Source: Halobacillus sp. Nhm2S1
Lineage (GTDB): Bacteria; Bacillota; Bacilli; Bacillales; Halobacillaceae
DNA: 64,000 nucleotides
Direction: 5' to 3'
Assembly: GCF_019599545.1 (NCBI RefSeq)
Contig: NZ_JAIEZV010000003.1
Coordinates: 496,001-560,000, forward strand
The stretch's first letter is position 1, and each line of letters starts with the position of its first letter. Below, piece after piece: positions 11,102 through 21,772 of this stretch. The notes below the pieces were generated by a model. The model saw only the letters and a list, made by a program, of their open reading frames with translations. It did not search any database and was not told where the DNA came from. The position numbers and the translations under genes are program-made.

Positions 11102-11146
11102 AATACACAATCCCCCCAGAGGCCGCCTCTGGGGGGATTGTGTATT
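11102..11146. terminator. perfect 22-bp inverted repeat after the ABC operon
   Basis: Arms 11102-11123 and 11125-11146 are exact complements around a single central base and include runs of six C and six G. The right arm overlaps the stop codon of the transporter ATPase. On the minus strand a modest T-rich stretch follows, so it is probably the operon terminator; the same hairpin faces the plus-strand gene ending at 10949. Confidence 0.65.
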
Positions 11147-11879
11147 ATAAAATGGAACTTAGAAAGGCTTGGGTTCGTTCTTCTTGTGGATTTTCAAACA
11201 AGTCTTTCGGAGCTCCTGACTCTACGATTTTTCCGTCATGCATATAAACAACACGGTCGGCGACTTCTCTTGCAAATCCCATCTCGTGCGTAACGACAAC
11301 CATTGTCATTCCTTCCTTCGCGAGATCTTTCATTGTAGCAAGAACTTCTCCGACAAGTTCCGGGTCGAGCGCTGACGTTGGCTCATCAAACAGCATAATT
11401 TCTGGTTTCATTGCAAGAGCTCTGGCGATCGCTACCCTTTGTTTCTGACCACCTGAAAGTCTTGAAGGGTAGTCATTGGCTTTATCACCGAGTCCAACCT
11501 TCTCTAAGAGTTCCTGGCCTTCTTTTTTCGCCTGGCTTTTAGATATCCCTTTAACTTGGGTCGGTGCTTCAATAACATTCCCTAAAACCGTCATATGCGG
11601 GAATAGATTAAAGTGCTGGAATACCATCCCCACTTGCTGTCTGACTTTGTTCAGATTATCTTTTTTAGGATCAATCTGCTCTCCTTTAATAAAGAGCTCC
11701 CCACTATTTTTCATTTCTAAAAAGTTTAAACACCGAAGCATTGTACTTTTTCCAGACCCGCTGGCCCCGATCAGGACGACCACTTCACTTTCTTCCACGT
11801 GGAAATCGATATCCTTCAGGACATGTAGGTCCCCAAAAGATTTATTCAATTTATTAACTTGAATCATTTGCTCTGACAA
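11145..11879 (-). CDS. amino-acid ABC transporter ATPase (GlnQ/TcyC-like)
   Basis: ATP-hydrolysing subunit of a polar amino-acid importer. 244 residues with Walker [10 protein letters not shown] (about 37-45), signature [15 protein letters not shown] and Walker [15 protein letters not shown], followed by the switch histidine in [10 protein letters not shown]. The start is a TTG at 11879, 8 bases behind GGAGG. It follows the permease by 17 bases and ends in the strong inverted repeat. The exact substrate (Gln, Glu, Cys or His) cannot be read from the sequence. Confidence 0.95.
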   Translation of the reverse strand: MSEQMIQVNKLNKSFGDLHVLKDIDFHVEESEVVVLIGASGSGKSTMLRCLNFLEMKNSGELFIKGEQIDPKKDNLNKVRQQVGMVFQHFNLFPHMTVLGNVIEAPTQVKGISKSQAKKEGQELLEKVGLGDKANDYPSRLSGGQKQRVAIARALAMKPEIMLFDEPTSALDPELVGEVLATMKDLAKEGMTMVVVTHEMGFAREVADRVVYMHDGKIVESGAPKDLFENPQEERTQAFLSSIL

Positions 11880-11896
11880 TTGCGTTTCCTCCTCTG

Positions 11897-12562
11897 TTAG
11901 TCACTCACAGCCATTTTCTTCTCAATCGCACTGACAACAAGTGTCAGAAGGAATACGAGAATCAAATACCATACGGCACTTACGAGCAACCAGGTCATAT
12001 AGTCGAATGTATTGGCCCCTTGAGTGGTGGCTACAGCAAATATCTCGGAGACACCAATGAAAGCCGCCAATGATGAATCCTTCAAACCAATAATAAACTG
12101 ATTCCCAAGCGGAGGCAATGCACGTCTAAAAGCCTGAGGCAGGATAATACGACGCATCGTTAAGGTGCCGCTCATTCCAAGTGAGCGACCCGCTTCTGTC
12201 TGGCCTTTGCCGATCGATTGGATGGATCCTCGGAAAATCTCTGCAATGTACGCGCCATTGTGGAAGGCAAGTCCAAGAGCTACAGACCAGAATCCACTGA
12301 TCATCCACACTTCTGTCAGTCCATAATAGAACACGAAGATCTGAACAATCAGAGGGGTACCCCTAACCACATAAATGTATATATTTGCAAGCCATTCCAA
12401 GGGCTTGATTTTGGATATTTTCATGAAAGCAAACATTAAACCAATGACGATTGCGATTAAAATGGAGACCGCCGTAAGGGCGAGGGTCATCTGGGCGGCT
12501 TCAAAGAACATTCCCCGACTATCTATGAGTGCTGTCCAAAAATTCGCTGAATACAAATACAA
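11897..12562 (-). CDS. polar amino-acid ABC transporter permease
   Basis: Membrane subunit of the importer, 221 residues with about five membrane segments. It carries the EAA loop that contacts the ATPase ([20 protein letters not shown]) and the HisM/GlnP-family signature [17 protein letters not shown]. The start is a TTG at 12562; a stop codon lies three codons upstream in frame and GAGGAG precedes it by about 10 bases. Middle gene of the operon. Confidence 0.94.
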   Translation of the reverse strand: MYLYSANFWTALIDSRGMFFEAAQMTLALTAVSILIAIVIGLMFAFMKISKIKPLEWLANIYIYVVRGTPLIVQIFVFYYGLTEVWMISGFWSVALGLAFHNGAYIAEIFRGSIQSIGKGQTEAGRSLGMSGTLTMRRIILPQAFRRALPPLGNQFIIGLKDSSLAAFIGVSEIFAVATTQGANTFDYMTWLLVSAVWYLILVFLLTLVVSAIEKKMAVSD

Positions 12563-12648
12563 TTCAAATCAACTCCTCTATAATGTCAAAAAGAGTACGC
12601 CCATTGCGCACTCTTCTTAACTTCGGTCTTCAACTGAAAAACGAGCGT

Positions 12649-13482
12649 TTACTCTGGCAAAGTCGTAATGTCTTCCCCAAAGTATTCTTTACTGATTTCA
12701 GCAAGGGTTCCATCTTCACGAAGTGTTTCTAGAGCTGCATTGATTTCTTCAAGTAAGGCTTCGTTTTCTTTTGCAACGGCAACCGCCTGTTCACTACGCT
12801 CAATCATTTCTTTCGCTTCAATTTCAAGTCCTTCTCCAGAAGCTTCCTTACCCGTCAGAAAATCCGTGATTACAGCGTCATGGCGACCTTTGGCCAGGGA
12901 TTGCAAAGCAACTACATCACTATCATAAGTCTTGATGTTATCTGTTACTTCTTCTGCATATGTGCTATATGTCGAACCTTTTGAAATAGCGATTTCCATT
13001 CCTTCTAAATCTTCTAATGTTTCCACATCACTATCGGCACGCGTGAAGATTTGTGCGCCTGAATAATAATAAGGTGTAGAAAAATCTACTTCCTGTTGTC
13101 TTTCTTCAGTAATGGTGTGACTTGCGACTGCCGCATCAAAACGCCCTGTCTTCACACCTTCTACGATACTTGCAAACTTCTGTTTTTGAGGGTTTGGTTC
13201 CAAGCCCAATTCCTCTGCAATAGCATTCGCAACATCGATATCAAAACCTGTCATTTCCCCGCTTGCATCTGTCATACTGAATGGTCGGAATTCACCAGAA
13301 GCTGCAAACGTGAACTTTCCTTCCTCAACAAGGTCATAGGCTGTTTCTTCGGATGATTCACTACTAGAATCATTTTCGTTTGTATCCCCTGAAGTTTCTC
13401 CTTCATCTTCACTGCCACCGCATGCAGCCAGTGTAATAATCATGAAGATGCTCAGGGTGATCATTAGTAAATATTTTTTCAT
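12649..13482 (-). CDS. amino-acid ABC transporter substrate-binding lipoprotein
   Basis: Extracellular receptor of the importer. The start at 13482 gives a signal peptide and lipobox LAAC followed by GG (cysteine near residue 21), behind GGGGAG; an upstream in-frame start at 13536 would bury the signal. After an acidic Ser/Glu linker comes the family 3 solute-binding fold (FRPFSMTDASGEMTGFDIDV; EEVD.FSTPYYYSGAQIF). About 277 residues. It is the first gene of the operon, and the order receptor-permease-ATPase is standard. Confidence 0.95.
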   Translation of the reverse strand: MKKYLLMITLSIFMIITLAACGGSEDEGETSGDTNENDSSSESSEETAYDLVEEGKFTFAASGEFRPFSMTDASGEMTGFDIDVANAIAEELGLEPNPQKQKFASIVEGVKTGRFDAAVASHTITEERQQEVDFSTPYYYSGAQIFTRADSDVETLEDLEGMEIAISKGSTYSTYAEEVTDNIKTYDSDVVALQSLAKGRHDAVITDFLTGKEASGEGLEIEAKEMIERSEQAVAVAKENEALLEEINAALETLREDGTLAEISKEYFGEDITTLPE

Positions 13483-13541
13483 AACCAAAATTCTCCCCTT
13501 CATCAATTTGTCATTTTTCTGTAATAATAGCGACACTTTAA

Positions 13542-13570
13542 ATTATATCTAGTTATCTAACAATTCCCAA
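13542..13570 (-). promoter_or_regulatory. promoter of the amino-acid ABC operon
   Basis: TTGGGA (13570-13565), a 17-bp spacer and TATAAT (13547-13542) on the minus strand, about 60 bases before the receptor gene. Confidence 0.6.
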
Positions 13571-13708
13571 AATTAAACATAGTCCAAAATCTACGAAATT
13601 ATGCTGATCATAGACATGACCTGCAAAATGCCAGACTTTTCGTACAAATGCATGAATTTGCTCTAATATAATAGATATTTGCATGAATATACACATCCAC
13701 TAAAAAAA

Positions 13709-13732
13709 CCACTTCTCTGTGTAGAGAAGTGG
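13709..13732 (-). terminator. terminator after engB
   Basis: Arms CCACTTCTCT / AGAGAAGTGG with a 4-base loop followed by seven T on the minus strand, directly after the engB stop. Confidence 0.9.
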
Positions 13733-13740
13733 TTCTGTTA

Positions 13741-14328
13741 TTATAAATTCAAATGGGAAAGCATGGTTCTCCATGCGACATCCTTACCTTCACCGGTTTC
13801 GGATGAGAAGGGAATCAATGCATCTTCCTCTTCCATTTCCAAGACATCAAAGATCATCTTCAGTTGTTTCTTCCGTTGACCCTTTTTGATTTTATCAAGC
13901 TTTGTAGCGATCACCATAACAGGGAGCTCAAAGTGCTTCAAATAATCATACATCAATTGATCATCTTCTGTTGGTTTATGACGGATGTCGATAATCAAAG
14001 CTGTTGCCTTCAACTGTTCACGCTCTGCAAAATATTCTTCCATCATCTCTCCCCACTTCGCTCGTTCCTTTTTAGAAACTTTCGCATACCCGTATCCAGG
14101 AACATCAACGAAGTGAAATTTATCATTAATGATGTAGAAATTTAATGTTTGTGTTTTACCGGGTTTTGAAGAAGTCCGTGCTAAATTCTTACGTTGAATC
14201 ATTCGGTTGATAAATGAAGATTTACCAACATTCGATCTTCCTGCCAGTGCAATTTCAGGAATCGGTGTTTTTGGGTACTGCTTTTTGCTCGCCGCACTGA
14301 TGACGATGTCAGCCGAGTTAACTTTCAT
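13741..14328 (-). CDS. engB: ribosome biogenesis GTPase EngB (YsxC)
   Basis: Essential Ras-like GTPase that assists large-subunit assembly. 195 residues. G1 is [13 protein letters not shown]3 [10 protein letters not shown]4 ATKLDK and G5 PFSSETGEG. It overlaps the end of lonA by 11 bases and shares its transcript, as in B. subtilis (lonA-ysxC). Confidence 0.97.
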   Translation of the reverse strand: MKVNSADIVISAASKKQYPKTPIPEIALAGRSNVGKSSFINRMIQRKNLARTSSKPGKTQTLNFYIINDKFHFVDVPGYGYAKVSKKERAKWGEMMEEYFAEREQLKATALIIDIRHKPTEDDQLMYDYLKHFELPVMVIATKLDKIKKGQRKKQLKMIFDVLEMEEEDALIPFSSETGEGKDVAWRTMLSHLNL

Positions 14329-16648
14329 GTACTGCCTCCGTTAATGCTTGTTCTAAAACTTCATCCAAATGCTTCACAGGGACAAAAGTCAAACCTTCCT
14401 TGATGCTGTCCGGAATGTCTTCCAAATCCTTTTCGTTCTGATCTGGTATGATGATCTTTGTCAATCCTGCACGGTGGGCGCTCAATGATTTTTCTTTTAA
14501 ACCACCGATAGGCAAAACACGGCCTCTTAATGTGATTTCACCTGTCATCCCCACTTCTTTACGGACAGGACGGCCTGTTAAGGCAGATACGAGTGCAGTC
14601 GCCATCGTAATGCCTGCGGAAGGTCCATCTTTCGGGGTCGCGCCTTCAGGGACGTGAATATGGATGTCGTTCTTTTCTACAAACTCAGGATCGATATTCA
14701 GTTCGTTCGCTCTTGACCGAATATAGCTGAAAGCCGCTTGTGCGGATTCCTTCATGACATCTCCGAGTTTCCCTGTTAATGTAAGGTTCCCTTTTCCAGG
14801 GTATATGGAAACTTCAATAGATAGTGTGTCTCCACCAGCTGTCGTATAAGCAAGACCAGTAGCAGCTCCAATCTGGTCTTCCAGTTCCGCACGTCCATAA
14901 CGGAATTTCGGGCGGCCAAGAAGCTCTTCCAGTTGCTTCTCCGTCACAACCACTCGCTGTTTTTCTCCAGAGACGATGATTTTGGCAGCTTTCCTACATA
15001 GGCTGGCTAATTCACGCTCCAACCCACGGACACCCGCTTCTCTCGTATAGCGACGGATCAATTTTAAGAGCGCATCATCACGTAATTGCAACTGCCCTTT
15101 CTTCAAACCATTTTCCTTTACCTGCTTAGGAAGTAGATGCTCTTTCGAAATATGAACCTTTTCAACTTCTGTATAACCAGCAATGGTAATAATCTCCATT
15201 CTGTCACGCAATGGTCCAGGAATGTTCGAAATATTATTAGCTGTGGCAACAAACATGACCTTTGACAGGTCGTAGTTTTCTTCAATGAAGTGATCGCTGA
15301 ACGTTCCGTTTTGTTCGGGATCGAGCACTTCCAACATGGCTGAGGAAGGATCTCCTCTGAAGTCACTTGCCATTTTATCGATTTCATCAAGTAAAAATAC
15401 AGGGTTCACGGTCTCAGCACGCTTCATTCCTTGAATGATACGCCCAGGCATAGCGCCTATATAAGTTCTACGGTGGCCGCGGATTTCAGCTTCATCACGG
15501 ATTCCGCCTAAAGAGATCCTTACGAATTTTCGATTGATGGAACGAGCGATGGACTTGGCAAGGGAGGTTTTCCCTACCCCTGGTGGTCCAGCCAGACACA
15601 AAATCGGTCCTTTAATCGTTTGAGTCAGCTTTTGAACGGCTAAGTATTCGAGGACGCGCTCCTTAACCTTTTCCAAACCATAATGATCTTCGTCCAAAAT
15701 CTTTTCTGCACGGTTCACATCCAGGTTATCTTCCGTCTCATTGGACCATGGCAAGGCCACAAGCCATTCAATGTAATTTCGGATGACTGAACTTTCCGCA
15801 GAGCTTTGTGGTACTTTCTCATACCTTCCAAGCTCTTTGTATGCTACTTCTTCCACTCTCTCAGGCATATTGGCCTGCTCTATTTTTTCTTTAAGCTGAG
15901 CTACCTCGCCAGATTTTCCGTCTTTATCACCCAGCTCATTTTGGATCGCTTTCATCTGTTCACGCAAATAATATTCCTTTTGCGTTTTTTCCATGGATTT
16001 TTTAACCCTTTTTCCGATCTTTTGCTCAATCTGCAAAACTTCACGTTCGTTTCCAATCATGTCGACAAGCTTTTGAAGACGCTCCTTCACATTCGCTGTT
16101 TCTAGTATAGACTGCTTTTCTTTCAGTTTCACAGGCAGATGAGAAGCAATCATATCAGCCATGTGACTCGGTTCATCGATGTCGGATACGGTATTGAACG
16201 TTTCCTGACTTACTTTTTTAGACACTTTCACGAATTTCTCGAATTGATCCATAAGCGTTCGCATGAGAGCTTCTTCTTCATTTCCCCCTACATGCTCATC
16301 CTCAATTTTTGAGATATTCGCGTGATAAAAGTCTTCATCGTCGACTAATTGTTCAACACGGGCTCTATACAGACCTTCTACAAGGACTCGATTGGTGCCG
16401 TTCGGCAATTTAACCATCTGTTTTACTCTGGCAATCGTTCCGATCTCATATAGGTCATCTTTCGATGGTTCATCAATATTCACTTCTTTTTGTGACACGA
16501 GAAAAATTTCATTGTCATCCATCATGGATTGCTCCAACGCTTGTACCGATTTTTCACGCCCCACATCCAAGTGAAGGACCATAGAAGGGTACACAAGCAA
16601 CCCTCTGAGAGGAAGTAGAGGTATCTTCTTTCTCTGTTTGTCTGTCAT
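14318..16648 (-). CDS. lonA: ATP-dependent protease Lon (LonA)
   Basis: Soluble AAA+ serine protease for damaged and regulatory proteins. The ATG at 16648 is preferred because GGAGG stands 8 bases upstream, giving 776 residues. The N-terminal substrate-binding domain ([19 protein letters not shown]) is followed by Walker [14 protein letters not shown], Walker [11 protein letters not shown], and the protease domain with catalytic serine in [13 protein letters not shown] and lysine in [11 protein letters not shown]. No lonB lies between lonA and clpX, unlike B. subtilis. Confidence 0.98.
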   Translation of the reverse strand: MTDKQRKKIPLLPLRGLLVYPSMVLHLDVGREKSVQALEQSMMDDNEIFLVSQKEVNIDEPSKDDLYEIGTIARVKQMVKLPNGTNRVLVEGLYRARVEQLVDDEDFYHANISKIEDEHVGGNEEEALMRTLMDQFEKFVKVSKKVSQETFNTVSDIDEPSHMADMIASHLPVKLKEKQSILETANVKERLQKLVDMIGNEREVLQIEQKIGKRVKKSMEKTQKEYYLREQMKAIQNELGDKDGKSGEVAQLKEKIEQANMPERVEEVAYKELGRYEKVPQSSAESSVIRNYIEWLVALPWSNETEDNLDVNRAEKILDEDHYGLEKVKERVLEYLAVQKLTQTIKGPILCLAGPPGVGKTSLAKSIARSINRKFVRISLGGIRDEAEIRGHRRTYIGAMPGRIIQGMKRAETVNPVFLLDEIDKMASDFRGDPSSAMLEVLDPEQNGTFSDHFIEENYDLSKVMFVATANNISNIPGPLRDRMEIITIAGYTEVEKVHISKEHLLPKQVKENGLKKGQLQLRDDALLKLIRRYTREAGVRGLERELASLCRKAAKIIVSGEKQRVVVTEKQLEELLGRPKFRYGRAELEDQIGAATGLAYTTAGGDTLSIEVSIYPGKGNLTLTGKLGDVMKESAQAAFSYIRSRANELNIDPEFVEKNDIHIHVPEGATPKDGPSAGITMATALVSALTGRPVRKEVGMTGEITLRGRVLPIGGLKEKSLSAHRAGLTKIIIPDQNEKDLEDIPDSIKEGLTFVPVKHLDEVLEQALTEAVHES

Positions 16649-16684
16649 TTCTTGCACCTCCGATTATAGCAACTACGTATTTTA

Positions 16685-16713
16685 ATCATATATAAATGTA
16701 CTTGGAAAGTAAA
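16685..16713 (-). promoter_or_regulatory. promoter of lonA-engB
   Basis: TTTACT (16713-16708), 17 bp and TATGAT (16690-16685) on the minus strand. No heat-shock operator was recognised with confidence. Confidence 0.55.
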
Positions 16714-16849
16714 CGAAACGGCCCCAAATGATTCCAACACCGAAATCCCCTAACCAACTACTGTCAAGGGGCTCACTCCTCTAATACTTTATTATGAACA
16801 GAAACCTGCCTTTCATGCTTATGTAGCCATCTGTCTCTTTTATAATACA

Positions 16850-16884
16850 GAAGCCGTGCTACAACGTTTTCGTAGCACGGCTTC
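16850..16884 (-). terminator. terminator after clpX
   Basis: Thirteen-base arms GAAGCCGTGCTAC / GTAGCACGGCTTC with a short loop 22 bases after clpX. The T tract is weak on both strands, but the stem is perfect. Confidence 0.7.
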
Positions 16885-16905
16885 TTGGATTTTATTCCTT
16901 AAGGT

Positions 16906-18183
16906 TTACGCACTCTCTTTAGGAGATTGTTTATTATCATCTTCCACAGTGCCATCCGTTAAGATCAGCTTAGGACGTCCATTTTTAGCAGTGACTGTCT
17001 CTTTTGTGATGATACATTTCTCAATATCATCGCGCGATGGAAGTTCATACATAACATCCAGCATGATTCCTTCAATAATAGAGCGCAATCCACGAGCCCC
17101 TGTCTTACGTTCTATAGCCAGACGTGCGATTTCACGAAGCGCATCTTCTTCCATCTCCAATTCGACATGGTCGATTTGGAACAGCTTTTGATATTGCTTC
17201 ACAAGAGCATTCTTCGGTTTTGTAAGGATTTCTACAAGCGCATCTTCATCAAGCTGCTCGAGGCTGCCGATTACTGGAAGACGTCCGATGAATTCTGGGA
17301 TCAAACCATAGCTTAACAAGTCCTCTGGCAGAACTTTTGTAAGCAATTCTTTCTTCTCAGCTTCATCAGCTGCTTGTTCAGAACCAAAGCCAATTACTTT
17401 ACGCCCTAAACGACGCTTAATAATCTGGTCGATGCCATCAAATGCTCCTCCAACGATAAACAGCACATTGGTTGTATCGATTTGGATGAACTCTTGATGA
17501 GGATGTTTGCGTCCACCTTGTGGAGGTACACTCGCCTGTGTTCCCTCCAGGATTTTAAGAAGCGCTTGCTGCACCCCTTCACCAGACACGTCTCTTGTGA
17601 TGGAAGGGTTTTCTGATTTACGAGCAACTTTATCGATTTCATCGATATAGATGATTCCTTTTTCTGCTTTCTCTACATCATAGTCTGCTGCTTGTATCAA
17701 CTTTAAAAGAATGTTTTCAACATCTTCACCAACGTAACCGGCTTCTGTTAAGGAAGTGGCATCAGCAATGGCAAATGGCACATTCAGAATACGCGCCAAA
17801 GTTTGAGCAAGTAGAGTTTTACCGCTACCTGTAGGTCCAAGCATGAGGATGTTACTTTTTGCAAGTTCTACATCATCATTTTTTACCCCTGCATTGATAC
17901 GTTTATAGTGGTTATAAACCGCTACGGACAAGTTCTTTTTAGCTTGATCCTGCCCAATAACATAATCACTGAGGATTTCGCGGATTTCTTGAGGTTTCGG
18001 TACCTCTTTGAATTCCACTTCTTCTTCATTACCCAGCTCTTCTTCAACAATTTCCGTACATAGTTCAATACATTCATCACATATATATACGCCAGGTCCT
18101 GCTACGAGTTTACGGACTTGTTCCTGACTTTTACCGCAGAAAGAACATTTCAACTGTCCTTTTTCATCGTTAAATTTAAACAT
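16906..18183 (-). CDS. clpX: ATP-dependent Clp protease ATP-binding subunit ClpX
   Basis: AAA+ unfoldase that feeds substrates to ClpP. 425 residues from the ATG at 18183 behind GGGGTGA; a GTG three codons upstream lies in that ribosome site. The N-terminal zinc domain is [10 protein letters not shown] with CDEC, Walker [13 protein letters not shown], Walker [13 protein letters not shown]. The ClpP-docking IGF loop is in RKVIGFGSE. It follows tig as in B. subtilis, with its own promoter between. Confidence 0.98.
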   Translation of the reverse strand: MFKFNDEKGQLKCSFCGKSQEQVRKLVAGPGVYICDECIELCTEIVEEELGNEEEVEFKEVPKPQEIREILSDYVIGQDQAKKNLSVAVYNHYKRINAGVKNDDVELAKSNILMLGPTGSGKTLLAQTLARILNVPFAIADATSLTEAGYVGEDVENILLKLIQAADYDVEKAEKGIIYIDEIDKVARKSENPSITRDVSGEGVQQALLKILEGTQASVPPQGGRKHPHQEFIQIDTTNVLFIVGGAFDGIDQIIKRRLGRKVIGFGSEQAADEAEKKELLTKVLPEDLLSYGLIPEFIGRLPVIGSLEQLDEDALVEILTKPKNALVKQYQKLFQIDHVELEMEEDALREIARLAIERKTGARGLRSIIEGIMLDVMYELPSRDDIEKCIITKETVTAKNGRPKLILTDGTVEDDNKQSPKESA

Positions 18184-18346
18184 TCGTTTCACCCCTTATT
18201 ATAATGACGCAATCGTTGCGACTGAAGTTTCATGATACGACGCTTACGTTTCCACTTCACTTCTTTTGCCCATCATATCAGATTAACTTCAAACAAAAAA
18301 GCAATACCTTTTCAGAGGTGTGCGCAACTCATCCTGCACCATCCTC

Positions 18347-18375
18347 ATTATGTAATTCAACTGCAGATAAGTCAA
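18347..18375 (-). promoter_or_regulatory. promoter of clpX
   Basis: The 334-base gap between tig and clpX holds the tig terminator and this promoter: TTGACT (18375-18370), 17 bp, CATAAT (18352-18347) on the minus strand. The leader to clpX would be about 150 bases; nothing else was recognised in it. Confidence 0.65.
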
Positions 18376-18476
18376 ACAATGGAGCATCAATACTATTGTA
18401 TGTAAACAGCTGGAGAAGTATCAACTATCATCCCCATTAATCTCTTTCTATATACTCTATACTATAGAAATATATG

Positions 18477-18510
18477 AGAAGACAAGGTACGATCATGCAC
18501 CTTGTCTTCT
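18477..18510 (-). terminator. terminator after tig
   Basis: Twelve-base arms AGAAGACAAGGT / ACCTTGTCTTCT just after the tig stop codon; the tail is only moderately T-rich. Confidence 0.75.
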
Positions 18511-18517
18511 TAGTTTA

Positions 18518-19804
18518 TTATTCAGCTTTAGAATTTGCAACTAGAACGTCAATCGCTTTACGGACTTTAAGATCTTCTTTGATCATGTCTGTGTTTCCGC
18601 CAAGCATTTGAGTCAATTGCGCAACGTCTGTTTGATACATGGAAGCCATGTTTTCAAGTTCAGCGTTCACATCTTCTTCAGAAGCTTCGACATTTTCTGC
18701 TTCTGCAATTGCTTCAAGAGTCAGGTTCGTCTTCACGCGCTTCGCAGCATCTTCTTTCATTTGCTCACGAAGGGCATCTTCGTCTTGACCAGTGAACTGG
18801 AAGTACATGTCCTTAGTCATCCCTTGCATTTGTAGACGCTGTTCGAATTCTTGGACCATGCGGTCAAGTTCTGTATCCACCATCGCATCAGGAATTTCAA
18901 CTTCTGCATTTTCAGAAGCTTGCGTTACAAGCGTGTCACGCTTGCTGTTTTCAGCGTCTGTTTTCTTCTGCTCTTCTAGACGCTCACGAGTTTTTGTCTT
19001 CAGTTCTTCAAGAGATTCGACCTCTTCATCGACATCTTTCGCGAATTCATCATCAAGCTCAGGAAGTTCTTTTCCTTTTACTTCGTGAATTTTCACTTTG
19101 AAAGTAGCCGCTTTACCAGCTAGATCTTCTGCATGGTATTCTTCAGGGAAAGTAACTTCAACTTCTGTTTCTTCTCCTGCTTTTTTACCAACCAGCTGTT
19201 CTTCGAAACCTGGGATGAAAGAGCCAGAACCAACTTCTAGGGAGTAGTTGTCTGCCTGTCCACCTTCGAATGCTTCGCCATCAACGAAACCTTCAAAATC
19301 CATAACGACTGTGTCGCCATTTTCAACAGCTGCATCTTCTTTCACAACTAGCTCTGCTTGACGTTCTTGCATTTGCTTCAGTTCGTTTTCAACATCTTCA
19401 TCAGAAACTTCAGTATCCTGCTCTTCTACAACAAGACCTTTGTAGTCGCCAAGTTTCACTTCTGGCTTCACAGTAACTTCAGCTGTGAATACAAGGTCTT
19501 GACCTTTTTCGATTTGTTTCACGTCTACTTCTGGACGATCAACAGGTTCGATTCCTGTTTCTTCAACAGCTTCTGTGTAAGCTTGCGGAAGAACGATATC
19601 AAGGGCATCTTGATAAAGGGACTCCACTCCGAAACGCTGTTCGAAAAGTTTACGTGGTACTTTACCTTTACGGAAACCAGGTACTTGTACCTGTTGAACT
19701 ACTTTTTTGAAGGCTTGGTCAAGTGCTTTGTCGAACTCACTTGCAGGTACTTCTACAGTCAAAGTACCCTGATTGCCTTCTTGCTTTTCCCATTTTGCTG
19801 ACAT
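18518..19804 (-). CDS. tig: trigger factor Tig
   Basis: Ribosome-bound chaperone with peptidyl-prolyl isomerase activity. The start at 19804 ([12 protein letters not shown]) follows GGAGGG; the in-frame extension to 19831 is not conserved. The ribosome-docking loop is [17 protein letters not shown], the FKBP-type domain begins at [19 protein letters not shown] (residues about 160-245), and the helical arms fill the C-terminus. 428 residues, strongly acidic, as is common in halophilic Bacillaceae. Confidence 0.97.
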   Translation of the reverse strand: MSAKWEKQEGNQGTLTVEVPASEFDKALDQAFKKVVQQVQVPGFRKGKVPRKLFEQRFGVESLYQDALDIVLPQAYTEAVEETGIEPVDRPEVDVKQIEKGQDLVFTAEVTVKPEVKLGDYKGLVVEEQDTEVSDEDVENELKQMQERQAELVVKEDAAVENGDTVVMDFEGFVDGEAFEGGQADNYSLEVGSGSFIPGFEEQLVGKKAGEETEVEVTFPEEYHAEDLAGKAATFKVKIHEVKGKELPELDDEFAKDVDEEVESLEELKTKTRERLEEQKKTDAENSKRDTLVTQASENAEVEIPDAMVDTELDRMVQEFEQRLQMQGMTKDMYFQFTGQDEDALREQMKEDAAKRVKTNLTLEAIAEAENVEASEEDVNAELENMASMYQTDVAQLTQMLGGNTDMIKEDLKVRKAIDVLVANSKAE

Positions 19805-19906
19805 AAAAAATTCCCTCCAACATCTATTCATTCATTTTCGTCCGAAGACGATGATCTGATGATTCTATGACTCTTTTTACATACGAATCTCGTTTGCAAC
19901 CACTAC

Positions 19907-19934
19907 ATTATAACATAATCCTACAGCCTTTCAA
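19907..19934 (-). promoter_or_regulatory. promoter of tig
   Basis: TTGAAA (19934-19929), 16 bp, TATAAT (19912-19907) on the minus strand, about 100 bases before tig. Confidence 0.7.
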
Positions 19935-19950
19935 GCCGTGACCTGTTCAT

Positions 19951-20931
19951 TTATTCCCCTATGATCAATACGTAATGTTGTTCACATAGTTCAATTTCAG
20001 ATTTGTATTTCTCCACGTTCTCCAATTCGTCATTTACAGACAACGGAAGCTGTAAATATTCATGCCCTAATTGTTTAAGGGCTTCAACGATAACCGGGAC
20101 TTCCTTTTCATTAGGAAAAATTGGATACCGGACATAGCAATAATGATATAAAAGACGGTTAATCATCTCATACATCGTCGGATTGTTTTGTTCAATTTGC
20201 CCAAGTCTCATTTGTATTTGTTTAATAATGTAATCGGAATGAAGCTGTGTTAATTCCGAAGGGACAATCGTTGAGGTCTGCCCAAATTTTTTGATTGTCA
20301 ACTCCTCACTCCATCCTGCATCCCGGAACCATTCCAATATGGAGGATTTAATAATCGGGTGGACGGTTTCTTTCATTAAAGTCTGTTGAAAATCCTCCTT
20401 AAAAGGGTCAGGAGATTGTTTTTTCAATTGGTCAAGTGCCTGCCATTGCTTATGTATATCATCAGAATCCAACGCTTGATGAAATTCATCAAAATACTTT
20501 GTACCTTCTTCTTTATGGCGATCTTCGAGAAGTTTCCGGCTTACCTCAAACATTTGCCAGAGTTGAGTACGACTTTGCTGAGGAATGTCCTCTGATTCAA
20601 ATACTTCTTCCAAAAGATTGATGATTTCCTCATACTGATTACTTTGAAATAAGATGGTGATATAGATATGTAAATAATGGTAGTACTGTTCGTAATCTTC
20701 TTTCATTTGCTTTTGGCATAACTCTTCCGCTTCATCAAACAATCCAAGTTCAATCCAACTCATCAAAAGTCCTGTGATCACATCCGCATTCGCAACGCCA
20801 TACTCCACAAGAGGCTCCAAGGCTTCTGAAGCATCTTTATACCTTTTTTCCTTTAAAGCTTCCAGTCCTACTCGTTCCAGAGTGGTTTTCCATTTTGGGA
20901 ACATGACTAAGTTCCCGTTTTTATTTTCCAT
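19951..20931 (-). CDS. TPR-repeat protein, YsoA-like
   Basis: A 326-residue cytoplasmic protein of helical repeats (for example LEKRYKDASEALEPLVEYG-like spacing and NADVITGLLMSWIELGLFDEAEEL), compatible with tetratricopeptide repeats in the N-terminal half. It occupies the ysoA position upstream of tig in B. subtilis. Role unknown; TPR proteins usually mediate protein contacts. ATG at 20931 behind AAGGGTG. Confidence 0.75.
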   Translation of the reverse strand: MENKNGNLVMFPKWKTTLERVGLEALKEKRYKDASEALEPLVEYGVANADVITGLLMSWIELGLFDEAEELCQKQMKEDYEQYYHYLHIYITILFQSNQYEEIINLLEEVFESEDIPQQSRTQLWQMFEVSRKLLEDRHKEEGTKYFDEFHQALDSDDIHKQWQALDQLKKQSPDPFKEDFQQTLMKETVHPIIKSSILEWFRDAGWSEELTIKKFGQTSTIVPSELTQLHSDYIIKQIQMRLGQIEQNNPTMYEMINRLLYHYCYVRYPIFPNEKEVPVIVEALKQLGHEYLQLPLSVNDELENVEKYKSEIELCEQHYVLIIGE

Positions 20932-21222
20932 AAGACACCCTTCCCTAGAGTTTATACTTCCCTCATTTTAACCTTACTGTATGTTTTTCAAACCTCTATT
21001 CATTCAGCTTATTAGGATATACTAAAGTATATTCACAACAAACACAAAGAAAACACTTCTGCTTTCTATTTAAATGGAAATTGCGTCATCATTCGTTGTG
21101 TACAGACATAGATGGACACTTCCTTTAATCATTCGGGAACTTTATCTCAATATAATATCCTTATTTGTTTCATCTTAGCAAAAAACAGGACTTTTTACTC
21201 ATGATGTTTTCATTTTTTTTGC

Positions 21223-21244
21223 TAAAATTAGTGAATGTGAATAA
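21223..21244 (+). promoter_or_regulatory. sda promoter with DnaA box
   Basis: The 351-base gap before sda carries an extended -10, TGCTAAAAT (TAAAAT at 21223-21228), and a perfect DnaA box on the minus strand, TTATTCACA (21244-21236), covering the expected transcription start. A second, 8-of-9 box (ATATTCACA) lies at 21029-21037. In B. subtilis DnaA controls sda through such boxes. Confidence 0.6.
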
Positions 21245-21282
21245 AATTTCACCGAATTATAAATTTAAGGAGATGTATCGTT

Positions 21283-21429
21283 TTGTCATTGCTAGATGAT
21301 CAAACATTGCTGGAAACGTACATAGAGTCCGTAAAACTTCAATTAGATGATGAATTCGTCCACTTACTGACGAGAGAAATTGATAAGCGATCTATGGAAT
21401 TGCCTAAAGAAAATCTCCAACTTACATGA
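21283..21429 (+). CDS. sda: sporulation histidine kinase inhibitor Sda
   Basis: A 48-residue protein that matches Sda of B. subtilis in its helical hairpin: LLDDQTLLETYIESVKLQL then DDEFVHLLTREIDKRS. Sda binds KinA and blocks autophosphorylation, coupling sporulation entry to replication status. The start is a TTG at 21283, 10 bases behind AAGGAG; the ATG at 21273 is out of frame and stops after eight codons. The DnaA box at the promoter and the strong terminator behind support a real stand-alone gene. Confidence 0.85.
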   Translation: MSLLDDQTLLETYIESVKLQLDDEFVHLLTREIDKRSMELPKENLQLT

Positions 21430-21481
21430 ATCGACATCAAACGTTCGCACAAAATGAGAACGTTATTATAGAGGAATATAG

Positions 21482-21514
21482 AAAGGGTGTGCATACCATG
21501 CACACCCTTTTTTT
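21482..21514 (+). terminator. terminator after sda
   Basis: AAAGGGTGTGCAT / ATGCACACCCTTT hairpin followed by a T run on the plus strand; the other side abuts the stop codon of the minus-strand gene at 21513, so it may act in both directions. Confidence 0.9.
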
Positions 21515-21677
21515 ATTGATTAGAGGTTGAGTTGCCTTGGCGTTGTCCAGACATTTTAGCAATGCTTGGGATAACGTTCTGCAACTGCCCTGCCTGACCA
21601 GTCATCATGCTGTAGGTGGCAGCACCGATTCCGATAGAAGCGACAATCGGCAACCACTGAACATTCATCTTCTCCAT
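21513..21677 (-). CDS. small protein of unknown function (54 aa)
   Basis: A 54-residue ORF from ATG 21677, behind GAGGAG, to the stop at 21513. It begins MEKMNVQWLPIVASIGIGAA, a hydrophobic N-terminal segment, and ends in a polar Gln/Ser/Asn tail. It resembles the small one-pass proteins found across Bacillaceae near the sporulation genes, but I do not recognise a named family. Confidence 0.6.
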   Translation of the reverse strand: MEKMNVQWLPIVASIGIGAATYSMMTGQAGQLQNVIPSIAKMSGQRQGNSTSNQ

Positions 21678-21772
21678 CCTGATCACTCCTCAAATCGCTT
21701 GGCCTAAGAGCCATTCCTATTGTGTGCCTGAAAAGGTGCATCTATGTGAGTTAAAACCATCTTCTCTATCCT

